DNA of 64,000 nt from an uncultured Mycoplasmatota bacterium. Its GTDB lineage: Bacteria; Bacillota_I; Bacilli_A; RF39; UBA660. Below the pieces are notes generated by a model. That model saw only the letters and a program-made list of their open reading frames with translations, searched no databases and was not told the origin of the DNA. This document shows positions 39,790 to 49,077 of this stretch, one piece after another (the stretch's first letter is position 1; each line of letters starts with the position of its first letter). The position numbers and the translations under genes were made by a program. The stretch covers positions 183,059-247,058 of the forward strand of contig CAOJEH010000002.1 in the NCBI GenBank assembly GCA_948434005.1, read 5' to 3'.

Positions 39790-41645
39790 CTTTTATTCCC
39801 CCTTTTTTCATATACTTTATATCCTTTTATTCTTTCTTCTTCTTTTTTTAATTCATTGTGACTAATTTTTCCTAATAAAGTTTGTGGTAATTTATCTCTA
39901 TATTCATAAGCAAATGGTTGTGAATATCTATCTAAATTTTGTCTACATAATTGTTGTATTTCATTATCAATTTCATCTGTTGCTTCAATACCTGGTTTTA
40001 ACTCAATAAATGCCTTAGGGACTTCCTCCTTATAAGGATGATCTATACCTATTACAGCACATGCAGCAACTTTATTATGACTCTCAATTACCTGTTCAAT
40101 TTCACTAGGATATACATTAACTCCACTTGATATAATCATATTTCCTTTTCTTTCACTAAAATATAGTCGTCCATTATTCATATACCCAAGATCACCAGTA
40201 TGTAACCATCCATCCTTTATAGTTGCCACTGTTTCTTCGATATTATTATAATATTCTTTCATAACAGTAGCTCCCCTAACACAAATTTCACCTACCATAT
40301 TATTAGGTAAAATTTCATCTGTTTCTTGATCTACTATTTTAATATTAGTAGCAACCATCGGAATACCATTATTATTTTCTTCTTTCATATTTTCATCTGC
40401 AAAGGTTACTCCTGCTACTGCTTCAGTTAATCCATAACCTTTTGATAATTTAATATCTGCTCCATTTTCTTTAAAAAATAAATCTGTATCATCCTCAAAG
40501 CCATTTTTAGCAAGAGACCCTCCACTTACAGCATACTTTAATCCTTTAAGATTAAAATTCTTTAATTTACCTGTAGCTTGTTTTTTTCTTACTACCATTT
40601 TTAACCCCTTAAATAATGTTGGAACTGCTACAATATGATTTATTTTATATTTCATTATTAATTTATCAATTTCATTAATATTTATTTTAGGAATTAAAAC
40701 TATTTTTACTCCTAATGAAAGTGGTAAATGACACGAACTACATAAACCAAATCCATGAAATGGGGGCATAATAGTAAGCATAGTATCACCTTTTTCAAAA
40801 TTAGTTGCATTAGCTTTAAATTGTTCTACCATTGAATTAAAATTATCATTAGTTAAAACAGCTCCTTTTGAAGGGCCAGTTGTTCCACCCGTTTGCATTA
40901 TAACAGCTGGTCTATCTTCTTCATATGGTACAGCCTCTACCTCTGTTCCATACCCCTCTTTTATAAATTGTTTCCATGTTATTAAATTTTTCTTATCATC
41001 TATTTTTGCTGCATCTTTAGTTAATGGATAAATAGGTTTCATATATAAAGGCATAGAATCACTTGGTGATACCATAATTACTTTATCAACACAAGTATCA
41101 TTTCTTATACTATTTACCTTATTATAAGAAGCATCAATTGATATAACTAGTCTAGATTTTACTTTATTTATATATGTTTTTATTTGATTTTCACTTGATA
41201 ATGGATGAACCATATTTGCAACTGCACCTATTTTATTAAGTGCATAAATAGAAATTATAACTTCGGGTGTAAATGGCATACATAGCGTTACAATATCACC
41301 TTTTCTAATCCCATTCGCACAAAAACTTGCTGCACATAAGTCAATCATATTAAAAAGTTTTCTAAAAGAAATTTTTTTATCAAAATAAATAATGGCTGTA
41401 TTATCTAAATTAGCCATATTAGATTTTTCTACATAATTTATCATAGTTGTTTTAGGCATCTTATTTTTAATTTGTTCTTCCGTATAATTAATCAACCATT
41501 CTTTATCTATGTTCGGAAAATCTGTAAGTGGTCCTATAATTTCACCTGTTAACAGCTTTCTTAAATATAAATTTCTTTCTATTTCTTCATTTTCAGATAA
41601 CTTATCATATTTGGAAGATAAATTATCTATATATAATTTATTCAC
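39786..41645 (-). CDS. Acyl-CoA synthetase / class I adenylate-forming ligase
   Basis: 619 aa AMP-binding enzyme. It has the P-loop MQTGGTTGPSKG near 270, YGLTEAV near 410, GWLHTGDLGYM near 495 with catalytic Asp, and the A10 lysine in LLGKISHNELKK near 600. All are intact, so it should activate a carboxylic acid as acyl-AMP and pass it to CoA or a carrier; fatty acid is inferred from the acyltransferase in the same operon. Translation starts at GTG after GGGAGGGAAAT. A near-consensus promoter lies 45 bases upstream. Confidence 0.85.
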   Translation of the reverse strand: MNKLYIDNLSSKYDKLSENEEIERNLYLRKLLTGEIIGPLTDFPNIDKEWLINYTEEQIKNKMPKTTMINYVEKSNMANLDNTAIIYFDKKISFRKLFNMIDLCAASFCANGIRKGDIVTLCMPFTPEVIISIYALNKIGAVANMVHPLSSENQIKTYINKVKSRLVISIDASYNKVNSIRNDTCVDKVIMVSPSDSMPLYMKPIYPLTKDAAKIDDKKNLITWKQFIKEGYGTEVEAVPYEEDRPAVIMQTGGTTGPSKGAVLTNDNFNSMVEQFKANATNFEKGDTMLTIMPPFHGFGLCSSCHLPLSLGVKIVLIPKININEIDKLIMKYKINHIVAVPTLFKGLKMVVRKKQATGKLKNFNLKGLKYAVSGGSLAKNGFEDDTDLFFKENGADIKLSKGYGLTEAVAGVTFADENMKEENNNGIPMVATNIKIVDQETDEILPNNMVGEICVRGATVMKEYYNNIEETVATIKDGWLHTGDLGYMNNGRLYFSERKGNMIISSGVNVYPSEIEQVIESHNKVAACAVIGIDHPYKEEVPKAFIELKPGIEATDEIDNEIQQLCRQNLDRYSQPFAYEYRDKLPQTLLGKISHNELKKEEERIKGYKVYEKRGNKR

Positions 41646-41689
41646 ATTTCCCTCCCATCTATTTCTAATACTGCTCGAAATTAACGCTT

Positions 41690-41718
41690 ATTATAGATAA
41701 AAATTTACTTTTTGTCAA
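41690..41718 (-). promoter_or_regulatory. Sigma-A promoter of the acyl ligase operon
   Basis: Minus strand TTGACA (41713-41718), a 17-base spacer, TATAAT (41690-41695): a perfect housekeeping promoter. Confidence 0.85.
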
Positions 41719-41810
41719 CTCCTATACTACAATACATACTTATTTTATTATAATTATAGGGTTTATACTATATAATTTTACATAACTTTACATATATTTA
41801 TAAACAAAAA

Positions 41811-41841
41811 GAAAAATTATCTATAAATCACAGATAATTTT
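41811..41841 (-). terminator. Terminator after the S51-type gene
   Basis: Minus strand AAATTATCT-GTGATT-TATAGATAATTT-like hairpin followed by TTTCTTTTT, just after the stop at 41840. Confidence 0.75.
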
Positions 41842-42541
41842 ACTTTTTATTAACACAATTACTATTATTAGGTTTAAATACATCTACATTACCTAAAGTT
41901 TTTACTATATTTTTATTTCTATTATAAATGATAGCTCCATTATCATATATAGCATAGACATCTTTTTTCCTATCATTAGCAATTTTTTGAAGATTATCTA
42001 GATAGAACTTATTATTAATCGAATGAACATCAAAGTAAAAAGGGTCATCTAAAACTCCAAAACCATCATAGAAAGCAAAATATTTATAATAATTATTTTT
42101 AGCAGAAATAAAATATCGTTTTAATTGTAATTCAGCACCAGCACTTTCACCAATAATAATTCCACTAAAGTATTTAATATCATATAATATTTCAGTATCA
42201 TGTACTACTTTTTTAAAAAACATTTCTGGATTACCACCTGGTAATACTAATATATCACTTTCCTTAATTATTTTCTTTAGTTTTTCTTTTGAATCACTAT
42301 AACAATTACAAACTATTATATTATTTTCATCTATTCCTAGTTCTTTTAACGGATTTACATACTTATTATATCGTTTTCCACCTTCTTTAAAGAAGTCATT
42401 TTCCAACTCATTTGAATCTATTTCAATGGGAAAAGCCCATGGCAATATAGAAACTTTAGAATTCTTAGAAACTCTTTTTTCTAATTCTTCTTTTATTAAA
42501 TCAAAACCATATTCTATTTTACTTAACAATACACTATACAT
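41840..42541 (-). CDS. Peptidase S51 / type 1 glutamine amidotransferase-like protein
   Basis: 233 aa. The nucleophile elbow is IIIGESAGAELQ near 128-138 (Ser in G-E-S-A-G), preceded by VLPGGNPEMFFKK near 96, both typical of the dipeptidase E / cyanophycinase-like S51 family. The following YDGFGVLDDPFYFDVHS carries the expected His. It is likely cytoplasmic and may cleave Asp-containing dipeptides; the specificity is not certain. Single gene with its own terminator; ribosome site GAAGTGGTGCT-ATG. Confidence 0.75.
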   Translation of the reverse strand: MYSVLLSKIEYGFDLIKEELEKRVSKNSKVSILPWAFPIEIDSNELENDFFKEGGKRYNKYVNPLKELGIDENNIIVCNCYSDSKEKLKKIIKESDILVLPGGNPEMFFKKVVHDTEILYDIKYFSGIIIGESAGAELQLKRYFISAKNNYYKYFAFYDGFGVLDDPFYFDVHSINNKFYLDNLQKIANDRKKDVYAIYDNGAIIYNRNKNIVKTLGNVDVFKPNNSNCVNKK

Positions 42542-42587
42542 AGCACCACTTCCCTATATCTATATTATATAACATATAATATATTTT

Positions 42588-43679
42588 CTATAATCTTCCT
42601 TCTTTGTACATTTTTTTCATTACCTTTATATTATTTTGCATATTAGTTGTTCTTATTAAAATATCATTTATTTGTTTATCTACACTATTATTATCTATTA
42701 TATCTTTTGCACTCATTATCATAGATTTATATAAATTATCTAATTTTGTTTGGCTTATTTTATTTATATAATCTATTATAGTATCAGACCATGTGCAATC
42801 TTTTTGACCCCATCTTAAATTATAAAGTATAAATAGTTTTTTATAAGAAAATGATTCTTTTGCTTCATATTGAGTTAATATTTTTGACATATTTCCTCTA
42901 ATATATGGATTAGCTACAAATTCTATTTTTTTACTTGAAGTCGTTTTTGCTAAAAAATTCATTAAATACATAGTTAATAACTGATGATTACTTGCTAATA
43001 GAATTTGATTTTCTTCTTCAAACAAATTAAAATAATTACTCCACATAAAATCGATATCTATATTAAATAACCCATTAATAGTATCTAAATTGTATCCTGT
43101 ATCTCTTTTTTTAGAAACTAATATTTCTCTACCTTTGAATGAGTTTGAAATACCACTAATATCTTTTTGTAAAAAATTAGGTGAAATCATAATAGTATCA
43201 TCTTGCTTATTATCAAGCTTAAATACCAAAACTTTTTCAACAGAATGTTTACACATACTATTGCATGAATTACAATATACTTTTCCATCTTGTTTTCTAT
43301 AAAGTTTTGCATTAGTAATATCTATAGCTTCTTCTAACATATCAACTTTACCACAATCACATCTAATAACATTTTTCAATTTTACTTGTAAAAAGCCATT
43401 TTTATATAATTTGTCTATTATTTCAATAAGTTCATCTACTCTATCTTTATCAATCAATATTGAATCATAATCAATTTTATTTTTATCTATACTATTTAAA
43501 TATATATTAGCTTGCGAATCTTTTTCTTGATAAGTATTTAATGTATTAATACTTATTACTTTTTTAGAATCATACACATTTCCAATAAAATCCATTATTG
43601 TTGGAGCTAAGAGCATTCCAATATTTGTTGTTACTTGTGGTTTAATTGGTAATGTTGCTATTACAATATTATCACTCAT
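42588..43679 (-). CDS. Class I aminoacyl-tRNA-synthetase-like protein, degenerate
   Basis: 363 aa, too short for a complete synthetase. The N-terminus IATLPIKPQVTTNIGMLLAPTIMDFIGN resembles the first Rossmann strand and HIGH loop of class I enzymes, but HIGH is replaced by TNIG (18-21). Residues 107-143 form a zinc-ribbon-like group (CDC, then CNSCNSMC). Near 263-267 NMSKI sits where KMSKS would be expected. The rest is helical and may bind tRNA or another substrate. Loss of HIGH makes normal aminoacylation doubtful. It overlaps the nucleotidyltransferase gene by 4 bases, so the two act together. The family assignment is tentative and needs a profile search. Confidence 0.45.
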   Translation of the reverse strand: MSDNIVIATLPIKPQVTTNIGMLLAPTIMDFIGNVYDSKKVISINTLNTYQEKDSQANIYLNSIDKNKIDYDSILIDKDRVDELIEIIDKLYKNGFLQVKLKNVIRCDCGKVDMLEEAIDITNAKLYRKQDGKVYCNSCNSMCKHSVEKVLVFKLDNKQDDTIMISPNFLQKDISGISNSFKGREILVSKKRDTGYNLDTINGLFNIDIDFMWSNYFNLFEEENQILLASNHQLLTMYLMNFLAKTTSSKKIEFVANPYIRGNMSKILTQYEAKESFSYKKLFILYNLRWGQKDCTWSDTIIDYINKISQTKLDNLYKSMIMSAKDIIDNNSVDKQINDILIRTTNMQNNIKVMKKMYKEGRL

Positions 43680-44866
43680 AAATTAATATTTATCCTTTCT
43701 ATAATTTTATTAGCTACATTTATTAAATTATTTACATAGTTATTATAATCATCTAACATAATAGAATCATAAAGATTATTATATTTCTTTAATATAACAT
43801 CTATATCTATTGATGTATATTCTCTAGAACTAAAATTCATTTTGCTAACTAAAAACATATTCTCAATTCTATCAACAAACCATCTATATTTTGTTATAAC
43901 ATCTTGAAAATCCCTAATTTCTTTTTTACTAAAATATTTTTTAATAATTTTATTATTCATTATTTTATCATAGTTTAAATACAAATTAGTACCATTTTTT
44001 ACAATTATAAATTCTTTCATTACTAAGAGCAATTGATTAATTATATTTAAGTTTTTTACTTTAATTAACTTATTAAAATCTGCAATTTTACTAATTGATA
44101 ATAAGTTATAATTATAATATTTTAATTCATTAGTAAATTCCATAATCAATGATGATAAAATATATTTATTTTCTTTTAATAATTTATCTTTATTCTTAAG
44201 CAATTTTCTAATTTTTATAATACCTTTTATATTAATTCCCTTATATGAATATATCCACTCTTTACTATAACCTTTATCAAATATATATTTTTCAAAATCA
44301 TCAAAGCTACGAGAAGAATTTAATATTTTAGGATATTCATGTTCATAATTATTTCTGCACTTAAAATAAAATTTATTTTTTCCTATTTTTATCACATGAT
44401 TTTTTGTCTTTATTTTATACTTATTATTTTCATACATAGGTAAATATACCATTACATTATGAACTTTGTCTCTTCCTGTATAATTAAATAACTTATATAT
44501 TAGTGCCGCTATAAATTCTTCAATAACTAAAAATTCTTTTCTATATAGATTTGAATACAAAATATTCAAATCTATATCACTATTCCAACGATTAAGATTT
44601 CTAGCATAGCTCCCATGTAAAAAACATATTATTTTATTTTTTAGATTATATTTAAATATATTAATTATTTTATTAATATATTTTATATCCAACTTTCTCT
44701 TTTTTTTCATTAACTTATTATAATCTTTATAATTATAATTTAATAATAAAGTTGAATATTTGTTTTTTAATATTGTTTTTTTATCATTATATTTTTTATA
44801 TATTTTTTCATTTTTCGTTATTATATGATTATATGAGGGTTTTTCTATATTATATATAAATTCCAT
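43676..44866 (-). CDS. Nucleotidyltransferase-fold protein
   Basis: 396 aa, extremely rich in Lys, Asn, Ile and Tyr. The nucleotidyltransferase signature is FLHGSYARNLNRWNSDIDLNI at about 82-102 with GS at 85-86 and the metal-binding D-x-D at Asp97 and Asp99; the third carboxylate is not obvious. The remaining 290 residues are helical and match nothing I know. Such enzymes transfer a nucleotide to a small molecule, RNA or protein (antibiotic adenylylation, CCA addition, toxin neutralisation). It is first in a two-gene unit with the aaRS-like protein. The ribosome site is CAGGTGACTAATT-ATG. Confidence 0.6.
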   Translation of the reverse strand: MEFIYNIEKPSYNHIITKNEKIYKKYNDKKTILKNKYSTLLLNYNYKDYNKLMKKKRKLDIKYINKIINIFKYNLKNKIICFLHGSYARNLNRWNSDIDLNILYSNLYRKEFLVIEEFIAALIYKLFNYTGRDKVHNVMVYLPMYENNKYKIKTKNHVIKIGKNKFYFKCRNNYEHEYPKILNSSRSFDDFEKYIFDKGYSKEWIYSYKGINIKGIIKIRKLLKNKDKLLKENKYILSSLIMEFTNELKYYNYNLLSISKIADFNKLIKVKNLNIINQLLLVMKEFIIVKNGTNLYLNYDKIMNNKIIKKYFSKKEIRDFQDVITKYRWFVDRIENMFLVSKMNFSSREYTSIDIDVILKKYNNLYDSIMLDDYNNYVNNLINVANKIIERININL

Positions 44867-44916
44867 AATTAGTCACCTGTATAAATTCTTTGTTTTTTAA
44901 CACTATCTTTTTTAAG

Positions 44917-44925
44917 ATTATAGCA
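44917..44925 (-). promoter_or_regulatory. Possible extended -10 promoter of the nucleotidyltransferase unit
   Basis: Minus strand TGCTATAAT (extended -10), about 50 bases before the ATG, without a clear -35. A TTGACA at about 45046-45051 further upstream lacks a good -10. The rest of this 260-base gap shows only AT-rich sequence. Confidence 0.4.
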
Positions 44926-45107
44926 AAACACAAAAACCTTCTTTTTCTATATTTAAATCTACTATTTTAATATGTAAAAACTTTCTAGTATAAATTACCT
45001 CTAAAAAATATTAAACCCAAATTAAACCTTTTTTACATGTATTGTCAATAGCTTTTTATATCATTCTATATTTATATTAATATATCAATTACATTATTTT
45101 TAATATT

Positions 45108-45130
45108 AAAAAGAGAGCCTACTCCCTTAA
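45108..45130 (-). terminator. Terminator after the RNase J gene
   Basis: Minus strand AAGGGAG-TAGG-CTCTCTT hairpin (one G-U pair) followed by TTT, overlapping the stop region. Confidence 0.7.
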
Positions 45131-46779
45131 ACTTCTTGTATAACTGTAATAATCATTGGTTTAGATTCAGTTTCTTTATAAAAGAATTTACCTAGGCGAT
45201 CTCTAACATCATTTTTTATTTTAGAATAATCTACTCTTTGAGAATTAGGTACTATATTATCATTTATAATAGAACGCGCTAACTCTTTAGTTTCTATTAA
45301 TAAATCTTGGCTTTCTTTAACATAGATAAATCCACGAGTAAGTATTTCAGGTCCTCCAATAATTTCTTTAGATCTTTTATCTAGGGTACAACTTACAATA
45401 ACAATTCCATTAGAACCTAACATTTCTCTATCTTTTAATACTAAATCTCCAACATCTTCTTGACTATTACCATCTATTAAAGTATCATCAACATCAATAT
45501 GAATAATTGAATTAGTCATTTTACCATTAACAAATTCTACAACATCACCATTTTCCTTTAGGATAATATTTTCTTTTGGTATATCAACTTCTTCTGCTAC
45601 TGTAGCATTAGCATATTGATGTCTATATTCACCTTTTACTGGAAAATAATACTTTGGTTGCATCAAATTTATCATCATCATTAAATCTTCACGAGATGCA
45701 TGATGTAGAAGATGTTTTTTACTAGATAATGAAATAGCATTAGCACCTAACATTGCAATATCATCCATAATAATAGCCATTCTCTTTTCAATTCCTGCAT
45801 AACTTGGTTCAGTTATAAAAATTGTATCAGTATCTACTAGCTTTATATATTTATCATATCCTTTTATGATTCTTTCCAAGTTAGCAAGAGGTTTTTCTTT
45901 TTCATCTGATATTAATACTACTACATCTTTATCATTTAAATTAGATAAATCTCCTATTCTTCTATTATCAATAGTTAAATAATTATCTCTAATAGCAGTA
46001 TTTATCATAGTTTGTAAAGTTTTACCCATAATAACTATTTTTCTATGAGTTTTACTAACTTCATCAAATACTTCTTGAATACGATAAAAATGTGCAGGCA
46101 TAACAGTAGCAATAATTCTACCTTCATTCCTTATTAATACTTCTCTAATAAATTCAGAAACTCTATTATTTGGACTCGTATGACCTTTTTTTTCAGCATA
46201 AATTGATTCTGATAATAAACATAATACTCCCTGTTTTCCAACATAAGCAAGTTTACCAATATCTGTTTGATAACATCCTGTCATAGTAGCATCAAATGTA
46301 AAGTCACCTGTATAAACTATAGCGCCATCTTTTGTATTCAAAACATAACAAACTGCATCAGGTATTGAATGAGTTATACTAATAGGAAATACTGAATTTT
46401 TACCGAAATTAATTTTAGTATGAGCTTTAATTTCATTAAGCTTATATTTTTTTATATTTCTTAAATCCAAATCATATTTAAGCAATTCCATTGTTAGTTT
46501 TGTTGCATAAACTGGTATTTCCGGAACAGTTTCTAATAAATCCGGTACTGCTCCTATATTACTGTCATGACCGTGAGTTAAAAATAATCCCTTTACTCTC
46601 TTTCTATTCTTAATAATATAATCAAAACTTGGAATAATATAGTCTATTCCTAAACTTCTATCGTTATCGAACTTTAATCCGGCATCAAAAATAAATATAT
46701 CTTTATCAACTTCGACAACATACATATTTTTTCCGTTTTCATTTAGTCCACCTAAAGCGAAAACTTTAATTTTACTCAT
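45127..46779 (-). CDS. rnjB: RNase J family ribonuclease, J2-like
   Basis: 550 aa, the length of RNase J. It has the metallo-beta-lactamase plus beta-CASP fold and C-terminal domain. The key motif is LTHGHDSNIGA, where an active RNase J reads HGHEDH: the last Asp and His are replaced by Ser and Asn. Other sites are kept (ITHSIPDA, GDFTFDATM and a HHASRED segment). This pattern suits the regulatory or weakly active RNase J2 partner of a J1 encoded elsewhere. The ATG chosen follows GAAAGGAGACATTT; a longer frame from 46815 is not supported. A TTGAAT-17-TATAAT promoter lies upstream. Confidence 0.85.
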   Translation of the reverse strand: MSKIKVFALGGLNENGKNMYVVEVDKDIFIFDAGLKFDNDRSLGIDYIIPSFDYIIKNRKRVKGLFLTHGHDSNIGAVPDLLETVPEIPVYATKLTMELLKYDLDLRNIKKYKLNEIKAHTKINFGKNSVFPISITHSIPDAVCYVLNTKDGAIVYTGDFTFDATMTGCYQTDIGKLAYVGKQGVLCLLSESIYAEKKGHTSPNNRVSEFIREVLIRNEGRIIATVMPAHFYRIQEVFDEVSKTHRKIVIMGKTLQTMINTAIRDNYLTIDNRRIGDLSNLNDKDVVVLISDEKEKPLANLERIIKGYDKYIKLVDTDTIFITEPSYAGIEKRMAIIMDDIAMLGANAISLSSKKHLLHHASREDLMMMINLMQPKYYFPVKGEYRHQYANATVAEEVDIPKENIILKENGDVVEFVNGKMTNSIIHIDVDDTLIDGNSQEDVGDLVLKDREMLGSNGIVIVSCTLDKRSKEIIGGPEILTRGFIYVKESQDLLIETKELARSIINDNIVPNSQRVDYSKIKNDVRDRLGKFFYKETESKPMIITVIQEV

Positions 46780-46823
46780 AAATGTCTCCTTTCTTAATTT
46801 TTTATAAGTTATCAAACTTCTAC

Positions 46824-46852
46824 ATTATATCAAATTAACTAAATAAATTCAA
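46824..46852 (-). promoter_or_regulatory. Promoter of the RNase J gene
   Basis: Minus strand TTGAAT (46847-46852), a 17-base spacer, TATAAT (46824-46829). Confidence 0.75.
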
Positions 46853-46863
46853 CTTTATTTATA

Positions 46864-46890
46864 ATAAAAAAAGCTATATGCTATAGTTTT
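46864..46890 (-). terminator. Terminator after the 160 aa membrane protein gene
   Basis: Minus strand AAACTATA-GCA-TATAGCTTT hairpin and a T run, 40 bases after the stop at 46929. Confidence 0.65.
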
Positions 46891-46928
46891 TTCCTTAATT
46901 TCACTTATTAGGATAAACAAGACTAGTC

Positions 46929-47411
46929 TTAACTAATTTTTTTTATTTTTCTATTGGCAAAATAACACCAAAATACATCTAAAAATATACAAATTATAAT
47001 AGAAACAAAAATATTATAACCATTCTTTTTTAGTGCAACACTTTTAATTACAGCAGAAATCAAAAATAAGATAAAATAAATATCAGAAATAATAGAACTA
47101 ATTATATCAAATGAGGCTTCTTTATAAGATGGACCAAAACAAAAGAAAAGAATCCATACTACTCTAATTATTGTTACCGCTATAAAATAACAAACTTCAA
47201 ATCTTTTTCCATAATTTAAAAATTTATTAATTATTTTTCCTTCATATAACGCTCCCAATCCAGGAATCCATAATAGTCCATAGTGACTAATATTTAAGTT
47301 TCCTGATAAAATAGTCATACCAATTTTTTTAATACAAAATAAAATTGCCATAATAGAAAATACAAAAATCATGAAAATTATTGTCATCATAAAAACTGAA
47401 GCAAACGCCAT
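46929..47411 (-). CDS. Hypothetical four-span membrane protein
   Basis: 160 aa with hydrophobic spans at about 5-28, 45-58 (short, with LLWIPGLGALYEG), 70-90, 102-118 and 128-150. The WIPGLGALYEGKI segment resembles small integral membrane proteins of unknown function in gut bacteria. The start used follows TTGGTGATAT; the GTG in that site gives the longer frame. It stands alone with a terminator downstream. No function is inferred. Confidence 0.55.
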   Translation of the reverse strand: MAFASVFMMTIIFMIFVFSIMAILFCIKKIGMTILSGNLNISHYGLLWIPGLGALYEGKIINKFLNYGKRFEVCYFIAVTIIRVVWILFFCFGPSYKEASFDIISSIISDIYFILFLISAVIKSVALKKNGYNIFVSIIICIFLDVFWCYFANRKIKKIS

Positions 47412-47533
47412 ATATATCACCAAACATTCAAAATCAAAAAAAGCATTTCACTCTTTATAATCGCAATTTTATCATTAATTAGTCCAAAAGTAAATGTATT
47501 ATTAATATTTTAGTTGTGTTAAAGAAAATACCT

Positions 47534-47566
47534 AATAAATAAAAAACTACTTTCTTCTAGTAGCTT
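47534..47566 (-). terminator. Terminator after the 80 aa gene
   Basis: Minus strand CTACT-AGAAGAA-AGTAG hairpin and six T residues, overlapping the end of the 80 aa gene. Confidence 0.7.
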
Positions 47567-47789
47567 TAATCTTTTGTCTTACATCTTTATTACGAGTAAG
47601 AAATAATTCTTTTTCTGATTCAATAATTATACTTCGTTCTTCTTCACTAAAGATACCCAATTGAAATTCATGATCTAATTCCATTGCTTTTAAAATATTT
47701 GCACTTTGAATAGATTTAGTAAGTTCTGGAACACCATTTTTTAATCCAGTTTTTATTCCGCTAAGTATGTAATCTGTCTCAGCACTCAT
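47547..47789 (-). CDS. Small hypothetical protein
   Basis: 80 aa, soluble, charged, mostly helical, ending in a basic segment (VRQKIKATRRK). No family is recognised. The ribosome site (CGGAGGGATATAAA-ATG) is strong, and a terminator follows at once, so it is expressed as a single small gene downstream of rnc. The high Glu/Lys content and basic tail would suit a nucleic-acid- or ribosome-associated protein, but that is a guess. Confidence 0.55.
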   Translation of the reverse strand: MSAETDYILSGIKTGLKNGVPELTKSIQSANILKAMELDHEFQLGIFSEEERSIIIESEKELFLTRNKDVRQKIKATRRK

Positions 47790-47845
47790 TTTATATCCCT
47801 CCGTTTAGAAGTTATTGTAACACCTATTAATTATTAGTACAAGTA

Positions 47846-48511
47846 TTATTTTGCCAACTTTTCCATAGCCTCTTTAGCAGCATTTTGTTCTGCTTCTTTC
47901 TTACTACCTGCTGAACCCCTACCATAGACTATATCATCTATTTTTACCTCTATAGTAAATGTTTTATTATGTGCAGGTCCTTCTTCTTTAACTAAATCAT
48001 AAAATATTGTTTTTTGTTCTGTTTGAACATATTCTTGAAGTGAAGATTTATAATCACTAAAAAATACTTTATTTGGATTTTCTATATAAGGAACTATTAT
48101 ATTTAAAGCTGTACGTCTTGCAGTAGCATAACCTAAATCTAGGTATATTGCTCCAATTATAGCTTCAAATATATCAGATAAAATTGCCTTTTTATATTTT
48201 CCACCTTCTTTTTCTTCTCCATGTCCGACTTTAATATATCTATAAATTCCTAAATCCATACTATATTCATATAAAGCATTTTCACATACATAACTTGCTC
48301 TTACCTTGGTCATTTCTCCTTCATCTTCATTATGATTAGAATACAAATAATCTGCTATCACTAAGTCAAGTACAGCGTCCCCTAAAAATTCTAATCTCTC
48401 ATAATCTTTACGAGCTTTATGTTCATTAGCATAAGAAGAGTGAGAAACTGCAGTATTATAAAGTTTTTCATCTTTTGGAAAAATACCAAGTTTTTTATAT
48501 AATTCTTCCAT
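47846..48511 (-). CDS. rnc: Ribonuclease III
   Basis: 221 aa, full length. The catalytic signature ERLEFLGDAVLDL lies near 38-50 and the second acidic site LSDIFEAIIGAIYLD near 110-125; the double-stranded RNA-binding domain (150-221) ends in GSAGSKKEAEQNAAKEAMEKL. It cleaves rRNA precursors and double-stranded RNA. All metal ligands are present. The ribosome site is TTGGTGATAAT-ATG. Its neighbours (80 aa gene, RNase J) are transcribed the same way but from separate units. Confidence 0.95.
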   Translation of the reverse strand: MEELYKKLGIFPKDEKLYNTAVSHSSYANEHKARKDYERLEFLGDAVLDLVIADYLYSNHNEDEGEMTKVRASYVCENALYEYSMDLGIYRYIKVGHGEEKEGGKYKKAILSDIFEAIIGAIYLDLGYATARRTALNIIVPYIENPNKVFFSDYKSSLQEYVQTEQKTIFYDLVKEEGPAHNKTFTIEVKIDDIVYGRGSAGSKKEAEQNAAKEAMEKLAK

Positions 48512-48602
48512 ATTATCACCAAAGTAATTATATCAAAAATAATAATTTAAGTATAGATTAAAATAAACATCATATAATTAATTGTTTAGAAAGGAGCAAA
48601 AA

Positions 48603-49010
48603 ATGGACAATTTATACAGATTAAATAAAAAACTAAATAATTATAATAATAAAAAATTAAACGCAATTAAAAATGTATATTTAGGTAGTGCAACTCTTTT
48701 AGCTACCACCCCTATATGTATATATAATATGAATATAGATGATTTACCTGTAATTGCACTAACTATCTTAGAAATAGGAGTTATATCTATACCAATTATT
48801 AGTATTAAAAAAATAATAAACTCTTCAAAAAATATTAAATTAGTAAAAAAGAAAATGACAAAAGAAGAGTTAAGTTCAAAAAATATTAAACAAGCATATA
48901 AAATAGTAAAATATGATTTAGATGATCAAATAAACAATGAAAAAGAAAAGAAAAAAAAGAAAAAACTCATAAAGTTAAGAAATTGCATATCTAAATATAG
49001 TACTAATTAA
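48603..49010 (+). CDS. Hypothetical small membrane protein with basic tail
   Basis: 135 aa. N-terminal Asn/Lys-rich helix, two hydrophobic spans (about 23-41 and 47-66), then a strongly basic tail with a run of lysines near 110. The architecture resembles the two LHGYAL proteins at 32 and 34 kb, but the HGYAL motif is missing. The start follows AAGGAGCAAAAA; the upstream TTG (48582) was rejected. It is the first of three plus-strand genes before yidD. Confidence 0.5.
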   Translation: MDNLYRLNKKLNNYNNKKLNAIKNVYLGSATLLATTPICIYNMNIDDLPVIALTILEIGVISIPIISIKKIINSSKNIKLVKKKMTKEELSSKNIKQAYKIVKYDLDDQINNEKEKKKKKKLIKLRNCISKYSTN

Positions 49011-49077
49011 GTTTTTATCTTTTAATAATAATTGATATTTTATAACTTTTATAGTAGAATTGATATATGGTGATGAT

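Noticed and set aside
44867..45126. Possible small RNA or CRISPR-like array in the 260-base gap
   Set aside because: No direct repeats or stable structure were seen; only AT-rich DNA and promoter-like hexamers.
45127..46779. Reading TGA as tryptophan (Mollicutes code)
   Set aside because: Genes such as the MvaI-like nuclease and helD end at TGA with sensible C-termini, and Trp is encoded by TGG throughout.
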